Shown in pieces: positions 34,112 through 41,538 of a stretch of 41,538 nt of DNA. The stretch's first letter is position 1. Every line of letters begins with the position of its first letter. A model generated the notes under the pieces. That model was given only the letters and a program-made list of their open reading frames with translations. It was not told the origin of the DNA and made no database searches. Made by a program: the position numbers and the translations under genes. The stretch is taken from contig CATOSA010000004.1 in NCBI GenBank assembly GCA_951812315.1, positions 1-41,538 on the forward strand, in the 5' to 3' direction. Origin of the DNA: an uncultured Burkholderiales bacterium (lineage in GTDB: Bacteria > Pseudomonadota > Gammaproteobacteria > Burkholderiales > Eutrophovitaceae).

Positions 34112-35815
34112 CCCGGCCCCGCGTAGGTCATATCCAGCAGAAACTTGCGCATGTCCCAGGCCCCCGTCGGACAGCGCTCGGCACACAAACCGCAGTGCAG
34201 GCAGACGTCCTCGTCCTTGACCATAATGCGCCCCGTCTTGAGCGACCCCGCCACATACAGATCCTGGGTGAGATTCTCGGCCGGGGCGGTCAGCCTGCCG
34301 CGAATGTCCTCTTCTTCACCATCTTCGGTGAACGTAATACAGTCCATCGGGCAGATATCGACACAGGCGTCACACTCAATGCAAAGCGGCGACGCAAATA
34401 CGGTTTGCACATCGCAGTTCAGACAACGCTGCGCCTCGGTGACGCAGGTCATTGGAAATATCGTTGTCGTATGTCCACTCATGGATACCCATTTTCTGAT
34501 TTGACAGATTGACCATGGGCGGCGGACGAACTTCGGGGTCTTCGCCGTTGCAGAGCCGGTCAATCGAGATTGCCGCGTCATGCCCATGCGCAACCGCCCA
34601 GATAATGTTCTTCGGCCCGAATGCCGCGTCGCCACCAAACAGCACATTGGGCAGCGAGCTTTGCATTGTCACCTCGCTTACGACGGGCATTCCCCACTCG
34701 TCGAACTCGATTCCACAATCACGCTCGATCCACGGAAATGCGTTTTCCTGACCGACCGCGACAAGCACGTCGTCGCACGGATGTTCCTCATCCGGTTCGC
34801 CGGTGGGAACCAGGCTTCGCCGGCCGCGATCGTCATAGACCGCCTGTACTTTCTCGAAAACGACGCCCGTCAACTTACCCTTGGTATGCAGAAATTCTTT
34901 TGGAACGAGGTAATTGAGGATTGGAATACCTTCATGCATCGCATCCTCTTTCTCCCACGAGCTCGCCTTCATTTCGTCAAAACCGCTGCGAACGATGACC
35001 TTGACATCGGCGCCGCCAAGTCGCCGCGACGTCCGGCAACAGTCCATCGCCGTATTTCCGCCGCCAAGCACAACGACGCGCTTGCCGATTTTGGTTATGT
35101 GGCCAAACGAAACCGACGACAACCAATCAATGCCGATGTGGATATTCTTCGCAGCGTCCTTGCGGCCGGGCACGTCCAGATCGCGCCCGCGCGGTGCGCC
35201 GGATCCAACGAAAATTGCATCGAAGTTCTCAGCGAGAAGCTTCTTCATGCTGTTTATTCTGACCCCGCCGCGGAACGTGACGCCGGCGTCGATGACATAA
35301 CCTACTTCTTCGTCAATGACGGATTCCGGCAATCGAAACCGGGGTATCTGGCTGCGTATCATTCCGCCGGCCCTGGGATCCTGATCGAATACCGTAACCT
35401 GGTAGCCTGAGCGCACCAGGTCGCGTGCGACAGTCAAAGATGCCGGCCCCGCTCCCACACAGGCAACGTGCTTGCCGTTCATCTTTTCAGGGGCTGCTGA
35501 CAACCGTTCCCGGATATCGCCTTTGTTATCGGCGGCGACCCTTTTCAGTCGGCAGATTGCGACAGGCTCGGGCTTTTCCTTGTTCTGGTCCTCTACACGC
35601 CCCCTGCGACATGCCGGCTCGCAGGGCCGGTCGCAGGTACGGCCCAATACGCCGGGAAAGACGTTGGACTCCCAATTGACCATGTAAGCGTCATCGTGAC
35701 GGCCTGCAGCAATCAGACGAATGTATTCCGGGACCGGCGTGTGCGCGGGACAGGCCCACTGACAATCCACGACCTTGTGGAAATAGTCGGGTACTGCAAT
35801 CTCTGTGGGCTTCAA
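34093..35815 (-). CDS. GltD-like NAD(P)H oxidoreductase with N- and C-terminal Fe-S clusters, internal deletion and frameshift
   Basis: A flavin- and iron-sulphur oxidoreductase related to the small subunit of glutamate synthase, probably moving electrons between NAD(P)H and the ferredoxin pool of the KorAB enzyme. Order: cysteine-rich N-terminus (CQWACPAHTPVPEY, GRTCDRPCEPACRRG), FAD site (HVACVGAGPASLTVARDL), NADPH site (VVVLGGGNTAMDCCR), then two ferredoxin motifs, CIECDACVDICPMDC and CLHCGLCAERCPTGAW. At about 34437-34446, NDLR runs directly into TEAQRCLNCDVQT in another frame. Homologues have about 25-30 residues between these points, so this is a deletion as well as a frameshift. TTG start 35815 has AGGAGAGG upstream. 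Confidence 0.8.
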
Positions 35816-36115
35816 TTAACGCACCTCTCCTGGGGCACTCGCCGCTTACTCTTGTTCGGTCCGGTCGGCGGAGTCCCCACGACGCACGGAGTTCCCTACA
35901 GCTACGGGATGCGACTGCCCAACAGATGCATAGTTTACTGTTTTGTTACGCCAGAGTGAACGGAAAAATCACCGAAATCATGCATTAAGTAACTGGCTCA
36001 ATGGGGAATTAGCAATTTTCGGCTTGGTCGTCGCAGCGCCGGCGAGAAAAATGGTTTCCGCTGGCTGGAACTGGCAAATCACCTTTACGGCCGCTTCGAC
36101 CGTCAGGCTGCCTAT
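35816..36115. promoter_or_regulatory. Probable promoter region of the GltD-like/korAB operon
   Basis: About 300 bases separate the DUF1015 stop and the GltD-like start on the same strand. The only clear element is AGGAGAGGTG before the TTG start. I see no terminator with a T run after DUF1015, no RNA gene and no plausible small ORF. Confidence 0.35.
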
Positions 36116-37363
36116 TCAGTCCAGCTGATGTGATACCAGCCCGTCTACCAGCTTTGGTTCGAACCATGTGGACTTCGGAGGCATGACCTCGTCGGCATCG
36201 GCCACCGCGATCAGGTCGGCCATGCTGGTTGGAAACATGGATATTGCACACGCCATGGCACCGCTGTCGACCCGTTGCTCAAGTGCCGCAAGTCCGCGCA
36301 CGCCGCCCATGAATTCGATCCGGTCGTCCCTGCGCTGATCGGCGATGCCGAGAATCGGCGCTAACAGATTGTCGCCAAGCAGGCTCACATCAAGGCGTGA
36401 AATCGGGTCATCACTGCGCGCGAACTCGGGCCGTATTTCGAGAAGGTACCAGCGACCTTCGATGTACAGTCCAAAATTCTTCGCAGCTGCCGACGCTACC
36501 GGCTCGACGCTCGCTTCGATCGTGAAGCGCTCGCCGATTCGTTGCAACAGTTCAGCGCTGCTCAAACCGTTGAGATCCTTCACAAGCCGGTTATACGGAA
36601 GAATGCGCATCTCATTCTGCGAGAACGCTACGACCAGGAAATAGTTGTAGTCCTCGCCACCGGTATGTCCGGTATTGTCCCTGCGGCGCGCTGCGGCAAC
36701 GCGCGATGCTGCGGCTGACCGATGGTGGCCATCGGCGATATACAGCGCAGGCATCGCATCGAAGCGCGTGACCAATCCCTCAATTGTGTTGCGATCGCGA
36801 ATCACCCATATGGAATGACGCACACCGTCTTCGGCCACAATATCGCTGTCGGGTTCGTTGCGCGCTGTTGCACAAAGAATCTCATCAACATCTGCAGCCT
36901 CGGGGAATGCCAGCAATACCGGTCCAGTCTGTGCATTCAGGGCATCAATCTGGCGTACGCGATCATCCTCTTTGTCCGGGCGCGTGAGTTCGTGCTTTCG
37001 AACCCGGTTCGTATCATATGCATCGACCGACGCTGCCGCGACGATTCCCGTCTGCACGACGCCTTCTGCGGTCAACCGGTAAACATAAAAGTTCGGCTTA
37101 TCATCGCGAACCAGGATTCCCTGCGCAATCATATCGCGCAGATTTGCCGCTGCCTTATCGTAGACCGCAGGGGCATAAGGATCGATTCCCGGCTCGAAGT
37201 CAATCTCGGGCTTGGAAATATGCAGAAAACTCCAGCGTTTGTCACTGGCACGTTGGCGTGCTTCTTCGGTTGACAGCACGTCATAAGGCGGAGCAGCAAC
37301 TTCAGCTGCCCGGTCAGGGGCAGGACGCAGACCAGCAAAAGGACGAATAAGGCTCACGGGCAT
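36116..37363 (-). CDS. DUF1015-family protein
   Basis: A 415-residue cytoplasmic protein that matches DUF1015 end to end: IRPFAGLRPAPDRAAEVAAPPYDVLSTEEAR at the start, NFYVYRLT, VRKHELTRPDKEDDRVRQIDALNAQTGPVLLAF, ALYIADGHHRSAAASRVAA with its GHHR motif, and MPPKSTWFEPKLVDGLVSHQL at the end. The frame is intact and of usual length. The biochemical role of this family is not settled; it often lies near serine or one-carbon genes, but not here. The conserved His-His-Arg and Lys-Glu-Asp-Asp motifs suggest an enzyme or nucleotide-binding protein. It diverges from the lipoprotein gene at 37508. Confidence 0.88.
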   Translation of the reverse strand: MPVSLIRPFAGLRPAPDRAAEVAAPPYDVLSTEEARQRASDKRWSFLHISKPEIDFEPGIDPYAPAVYDKAAANLRDMIAQGILVRDDKPNFYVYRLTAEGVVQTGIVAAASVDAYDTNRVRKHELTRPDKEDDRVRQIDALNAQTGPVLLAFPEAADVDEILCATARNEPDSDIVAEDGVRHSIWVIRDRNTIEGLVTRFDAMPALYIADGHHRSAAASRVAAARRRDNTGHTGGEDYNYFLVVAFSQNEMRILPYNRLVKDLNGLSSAELLQRIGERFTIEASVEPVASAAAKNFGLYIEGRWYLLEIRPEFARSDDPISRLDVSLLGDNLLAPILGIADQRRDDRIEFMGGVRGLAALEQRVDSGAMACAISMFPTSMADLIAVADADEVMPPKSTWFEPKLVDGLVSHQLD

Positions 37364-37507
37364 TACATATGCGTTGATAAACGCGCAATTCTACTTGCAA
37401 AGGCCGAATCGCCTTCGATTGCCGTCAGAATCGGACCCGTCTTCCGCACAATTCTCCACATTCAGCACTCAGCAGTGCGTCCAACGAACTTGCCTAAAAT
37501 TGATTTC

Positions 37508-38299
37508 ATGAATCCAAAATCAGGCTATCTGCCTCTGCTGCCGCTCTTGATCTCCTGCGCTAGCGATCCAATTTCACCGCCAGGCGGCGACAACTCGACC
37601 GCCCGCAGTACCCGCAATCCCGACTCCTTCACGATGGTCGACCGCAAGATCACGGTCGCACGCAATGGCAATACGGTGATCTATCGTGGCAGTCTGACCA
37701 AAGAAGGCCTGAGGGCGCTGCGCAAAACAGGTGCCTCCTCCCCGATCACAACCCTGTTCATCGACTCAACGGGAGGTGAAATCATGGTCGGTATGGAGTT
37801 TGGAGCCTGGGTGTTCGAACGCAAACTTGACGTCGTTGTTGACCGCGCATGCCTGTCATCCTGCGCGAACTATGTGTTTACGGCGGGCCGCAACAAGGAA
37901 ATCCGGCCCGGTGCGGTGGTCGCCTGGCACGGAAGCGCCAAACAACCCGGACTGCTGGAGCAAATGCACAATGCGGTCGAAGAACGGATTAATGCCAAAG
38001 GCTTGTCGCGTCGCAACCGCTCAAAGGAACTTGCGCATGCCCGACAAGCAAACATTGAATACCTGACCGTCGCCATTCACAAGCAAAGCGAATTTTTTTA
38101 CCGCATTGGGGTCGACGAATACGTCACGCGAGTGGGCAATGACAAATACGATGTGCGTGGGTTCTTCTATCTTTCGGTTGTCGACATGGCGAGCTTCGGC
38201 ATTGATAACGTCACCGCCCCGGACGGCTATACCAATATGGACCTACAAGCACTCGCACGACGTATCGGTTTCCCTGTCACTTTGGTGCGACTCCATTAG
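37508..38299 (+). CDS. Lipoprotein with ClpP/crotonase-like fold (COG3904-like)
   Basis: A 263-residue predicted lipoprotein: MNPKSGYLPLLPLLISCAS has a lipobox LISC with Cys17, with Ala at +2, consistent with outer-membrane sorting. I prefer ATG 37508 over an upstream GTG at 37475 for this reason. The mature domain resembles periplasmic ClpP-like proteins: a glycine pair in LFIDSTGGEIMVGMEFGAW (oxyanion region), a possible nucleophilic Ser in CLSSCANYVFTAG, and a His in GAVVAWHGS. The order GG, Ser, His fits serine protease geometry in the ClpP/SppA fold, but activity is inferred. It is monocistronic and convergent with the GGDEF-EAL gene. Confidence 0.72.
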   Translation: MNPKSGYLPLLPLLISCASDPISPPGGDNSTARSTRNPDSFTMVDRKITVARNGNTVIYRGSLTKEGLRALRKTGASSPITTLFIDSTGGEIMVGMEFGAWVFERKLDVVVDRACLSSCANYVFTAGRNKEIRPGAVVAWHGSAKQPGLLEQMHNAVEERINAKGLSRRNRSKELAHARQANIEYLTVAIHKQSEFFYRIGVDEYVTRVGNDKYDVRGFFYLSVVDMASFGIDNVTAPDGYTNMDLQALARRIGFPVTLVRLH

Positions 38300-38330
38300 A
38301 TTCTTGAACAAGGTAGATTCTTGAATAAGG
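38297..38330. repeat. Two 17-bp direct repeats at a stop codon
   Basis: TAGATTCTTGAACAAGG (38297) and TAGATTCTTGAATAAGG (38314) are adjacent and differ at one base. The first begins with the lipoprotein stop codon. Just beyond lies CTGTCGG/CCGACAG (38340 and 38364), a 7-bp inverted repeat in the convergent gap that might act as a weak terminator, although no T run follows it. Confidence 0.7.
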
Positions 38331-38380
38331 GCTAGCCCTCTGTCGGACTTAGGGGTCGACACACCGACAGCACCCGGACA

Positions 38381-40847
38381 TCATGTGTCGTCGCTGATCG
38401 CTATGAGATGCGGTTTGCGATGCGTTCGCAACCAGCTGACAAAATCAGCCTCGGACATCGCCAGCGCGTACAAATGGCCCTGCATCTCGTCGCACCCAAG
38501 TTCAATCAGTACATCTCGTTGCTCGACCGTTTCGACACCTTCAGCAATCACGCGTACGCCCAACGTATACGCCACATTGATGATCGCAGCAACAATCGTA
38601 TTGCGCCCCGGTTGCAAAGCCTGAACGAATGAACGATCGATTTTGACAAAATGTACCGGAAGATTATGTAAAGACGACAGCGACGAATATCCAGTGCCGA
38701 AATCGTCCAGCGCGGAGCGTATTCCCTTGGCCGTCAATTTCTCCAACGGCACGCGCGCCTGCTCGTAATCGCGAAACAACAGGCTTTCCGTGATCTCCAG
38801 TTCAAGATCCTCGTGTGGCAAACCGGATGCGCTGAGCGCCAACTCGATATCCTCGACGACCGAGCCGCGGAACTGCGCGGCTGACAAGTTGACAGCAACG
38901 GGAATACGACCGAACCCCTCTGAGCGCCACTGCATCGCTGCATGACACGCTTTCGCAAGCGCCTTGCGCCCGAGCGGAACGATCAGCCCCGACTCTTCGA
39001 GTATTGGAATGATCCGTTCTGGCAATACGAGGCCGCGAACCGGGCTCCGCCAGCGCAGCAATGCTTCAACGCCGGCAATGCGGCCGGTCTTGAGATCGAC
39101 ACGAGGCTGGTAGAACAATTCGAACTCTTCGCGGTCCAGTGCCCAGCGCAACTCGGTACCAAGGTCGAGCCGTTCGAGCGCACGCGCATTCATTTCTGCC
39201 TGATAGAAAGCGACTCGCGGTCCTCCGCCTCGCTTCGCGTGGTACATCGCTACATCCGCATTGTGGATCATGGTATCAGCGTGCTTGCCGTCTTCAGGAA
39301 ATATCGATACACCGATACTGCCGCCGACGTACATTTTGTGGCCGTCAGATCAAACGGTGTATCAAGTGCCCGAATCAACTTTGCCGCCAGCTTGGCTGCG
39401 CCATCTCGAGTCCGGATATGCTGGCCAATCACAAGGAACTCATCGCCACCCAGTCGCCCAAGCATGTCCTCTTTCCGGCAAACGCTTTTCAACCGCAATG
39501 CCACCAGCTTCAGCAATTCGTCACCGCTTCCATGCCCCAGGGTGTCGTTGACTTGTTTGAACTGGTCCAGATCGACAAACAAAACGCCAACGAGGTCACC
39601 GACACGACTCGCAATTTGCAGCGCCTGATTTAGCTGTTCGCGCAGCAAGGCCCGGTTAGGCAAACCGGTAAGCACATCGTGATTGGCCATTCGCTGCAGT
39701 TCTTCCTGCACCTCGACCGTTCTGGAAAAATCGATGAAATAAGTGAGCGTGGCGTGACCATCCGGCATTTCAACATCAGCGTGTTCAACGCGCGCATGCA
39801 CCATACGGCCATCGCGCGAAATGAGACGCCGAACAACCGTATTCGGAAGGCTGCGGTCGTCATCGCCCGCCTCGATGACGTATCGTGTGCTCTCTTCCGT
39901 TGTCTCGGAATCAAGGTCCCAGATATAAGCTTCCATGGCTTTCTCCAGCGAATCGAATCCCATCAAATCGAGAAATGCCTGGTTGGCATGCAAGATCCTT
40001 CCTTCACGCGAGAGCGTAATGCCCGCTGGAGAACCCTCAACCAGCGTGCGGAAAAATTCTTCGGCATGCCGGGCATGGCGGTACGGGCGGAGCAAGCCCA
40101 TGACGAACAGTCCGCAGTAAAGGCTAACGAAGGCGAAGAAGCGCAGGTAGAGCCCGAGACCGGTATCGACCTCAGCAACAAAGGAGAGCAGGTCAGCAAG
40201 TTGTGAAAGCAGCTCCAGCACAATCGCGGCGCCAAGCATGATCAACACGCCGTCGCGCGCTCGCGCCCGCAATTTCACACTCAGATATCCAAGCGCAACC
40301 AGACAAACGACTGCATTGAAAACGAGAGCCGCACTCCCTGTCTGGCAGGATCCTCTATTGGGCTGGGAGATACGATCAATGCAACACTGACGGCGATGAG
40401 ACCGGCAACAGCCAGTCCAGCCGTTTTATCGGTGAAACCCGTCGCACCAACCATCAGCACTGATAACAGCAACACCACACACACGACACTTTCTTGAGAC
40501 CATGGCCACAGTCCACTGAGCTCAGTTGCTGCCGTCAGCGCCTCGACCTGATGCACCAGATGCCCTATATAGAAGATGGTGACAATCGCGAATCCGATGG
40601 CCAGAACCAGCCATTGCGGCTCGCGCCGACCGAACCAGAGCGCTGCGCACACAGACATGACGTGGGCGGCGCCAATGGCAATCAGCAACTTGAGAATTAC
40701 CTGCGTTGCATTTTCGCGACCGCCGCGCAACGCCTCCTCCAGGCCGAACGCAAACGACAGTACGAGCAACCCCGTAATCAACCCCGACAGCGAACGCAAC
40801 ACGGCCAATCGAAATATGGCCAGGCAAAGCCATTGGGGAAACGGCAA
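38381..40847 (-). CDS. Membrane PAS-GGDEF-EAL cyclic-di-GMP protein, two frameshifts
   Basis: Three open frames form one gene of about 820 residues. The N-terminal part has about seven to eight hydrophobic segments (MASE-like), a PAS domain (SPAGITLSREGRILHANQAF), GGDEF (GRLGGDEFLVIG, with RKED as the RxxD inhibitory site) and EAL (GVEALLRWRSP, VAVNLSAAQF, LEITESLLFRD, SALDDFGTGYSSL, VKIDRSFV). All key residues of both catalytic domains are present. One base missing near 40337 joins the membrane part (PARQ) to AALVFNAVVCLVALGYLS. One missing near 39342 joins FDLT to GHKMYVGGSIGVSIFPED. The true start is uncertain: TTG 40847 has no good ribosome site, and the start may be upstream or also affected by an indel. 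It is a possible dual-function enzyme. Confidence 0.8.
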
Positions 40848-41303
40848 AAGGACTGTTGATATCGCGCTCGGACAAGGAGGTAGGTACCGCTATAAATGAC
40901 GTCAACTGCCAGCTTGAATTATGCGGGCGCAAAGTGGGACGTCAACATCTGTCGCGACCGCATTCGAAACAGCAGAAAGAGAAACGTACAGCCGAATGAA
41001 AATGGCTGCAGGTCGCGTATCGACTAGATATCGGTGCCTGCGGCGCTTGGCACAACCCCCATCAGGTCAAGGGAAAGCGCTACCCACTCAACAACGTCGC
41101 AGTCATTGATTGATACCGATTGAGGCAACGGCGGCCAGGAGACCGAAGCGATGAAAGTTTCCGGCCGGCATACCGGCGCCGCCCGGGAAACCTGATTCAC
41201 TAACTGACGTCTGTCATAGCAGACGCTATAAGTTTCAGGCCCTAATAATGTTTCCGACCCAGCACATCGGGCCTTACGTCGGCCTTCTACTACGTCGGTC
41301 CTG
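40848..41303. other. Intergenic region, no convincing gene
   Basis: This stretch between the GGDEF-EAL start and the SWIB stop has several short open frames without ribosome sites or family features. There is a small hairpin CGTCTG/CAGACG at 41208-41225 without a T run, and an imperfect 17-base repeat around TACGTCGG (41266-41306) next to the SWIB stop codon. Confidence 0.35.
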
Positions 41304-41538
41304 CTACTTCAGGTGGTTCGAAACCAGTTTGGTCATCTCGAACATGGAGACCTGCTTCTTGCCCCCGAAAATAGCCTTCAACTTCTCGTCGGCATTAATG
41401 TTCCGCCGGTTCTTGCTGTCCTGAAGGTCGAGACGTTGATGTACGCCCAGATCTTCTTGGTAACTTCTGTGCGAGGCATTGCCTTGTTTCCAATGACCAC
41501 TGCAAGTGCTGCACTGGGTGTCACCGGTCGCATAAACG
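41304..41538 (-). CDS. SWIB-domain protein, partial, one frameshift
   Basis: The 5' end lies beyond the window. Read on the minus strand it gives FMRPVTPSAALAVVIGNKAM, PRTEVTKKIWAYIK and then, after one base added near 41437, RLDLQDSKNRRNINADEKLK, AIFGGKKQVSMFEMTKLVSN and HLK with stop at 41304-41306. This is the full core of the bacterial stand-alone SWIB/MDM2 domain, including the hallmark FGGKKQVSMFEMTKLVS. Such small proteins are thought to act in DNA-associated processes; their role in bacteria is poorly known. The missing base is in an A run (three read as two), as in other lesions here. The gene is easily missed because the break splits it into pieces too short for gene finders. Confidence 0.85.
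   Translation of the reverse strand, partial: VYATGDTQCSTCSGHWKQGNASHRSYQEDLGVHQRLDLQDSKNRRNINADEKLKAIFGGKKQVSMFEMTKLVSNHLK

Noticed and set aside
31181..35815. Assignment as pyruvate:ferredoxin oxidoreductase
   Set aside because: The gamma-alpha fusion plus separate beta subunit without a delta subunit fits the Kor-type family better, and nothing in the sequence fixes pyruvate as the substrate.
1..41538. tRNA genes, CRISPR arrays, insertion sequences or prophage
   Set aside because: I found no cloverleaf with a GGTTCRA arm outside coding sequence, no regularly spaced repeats of CRISPR size, and no transposase, integrase or phage protein. TTCGAA stretches at 36150 and 41315 lie inside genes.

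Overview
The window reads as chromosomal DNA of a moderately GC-rich proteobacterium, most likely an uncultured or marine gammaproteobacterium. I base this on the kinds of genes present: EttA-type ABC-F protein, PepN aminopeptidase, YdcH/DUF465, stand-alone SWIB protein, two GGDEF-EAL proteins, and a GltD-like/2-oxoacid:ferredoxin oxidoreductase trio. I see no phage genes, transposase, CRISPR array, rRNA or tRNA. Placement below class level is inference.

Layout. 1-6 kb: the end of a methyltransferase, then small-molecule enzymes on the + strand (SMP-30 lactonase, serine hydrolase, RraA-like aldolase, HpcH/HpaI aldolase, hotdog thioesterase) with a YdcH gene facing them. 6-10.6 kb: MscS channel, an exported unknown protein, an SDR, an EamA transporter and a small barrel protein. 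10.6-12.9 kb: a tandem array of three exported paralogues that look like DUF1353 followed by a conserved CX3CH motif and a C-terminal GPH motif. 13-14.6 kb: ettA. 14.8-18.6 kb: YciI, nitronate monooxygenase, a Rossmann/SAF oxidoreductase and a phytanoyl-CoA-dioxygenase-like oxygenase. 19-23.3 kb: a haem-oxygenase-fold diiron-type protein and a membrane PAS-GGDEF-EAL protein. 23.7-29.5 kb: two membrane proteins, PepN, ArsC and an alpha/beta hydrolase. 29.7-35.8 kb: a small exported protein, a Crp-type regulator and a ferredoxin-linked oxidoreductase operon (GltD-like, KorA, a 16-codon micro-ORF, KorB). 36-41.5 kb: DUF1015, a ClpP-fold lipoprotein, a second GGDEF-EAL protein and a partial SWIB gene.

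The most important caveat is that at least eleven genes are interrupted. Nearly all interruptions are single-base losses, often in short homopolymers, plus one single-base gain, two Trp-to-amber changes and one larger deletion. Reading continues in perfect family register on each side. Several affected genes are housekeeping genes or sit in conserved operons, so I think most of these are consensus errors, and I annotate the genes at their full restored span.

The best candidates for something undescribed are the triple DUF1353-like/CX3CH array with a 15-bp triple direct repeat upstream of it, and a micro-ORF that joins korA to korB through 4-bp stop/start overlaps at both ends.
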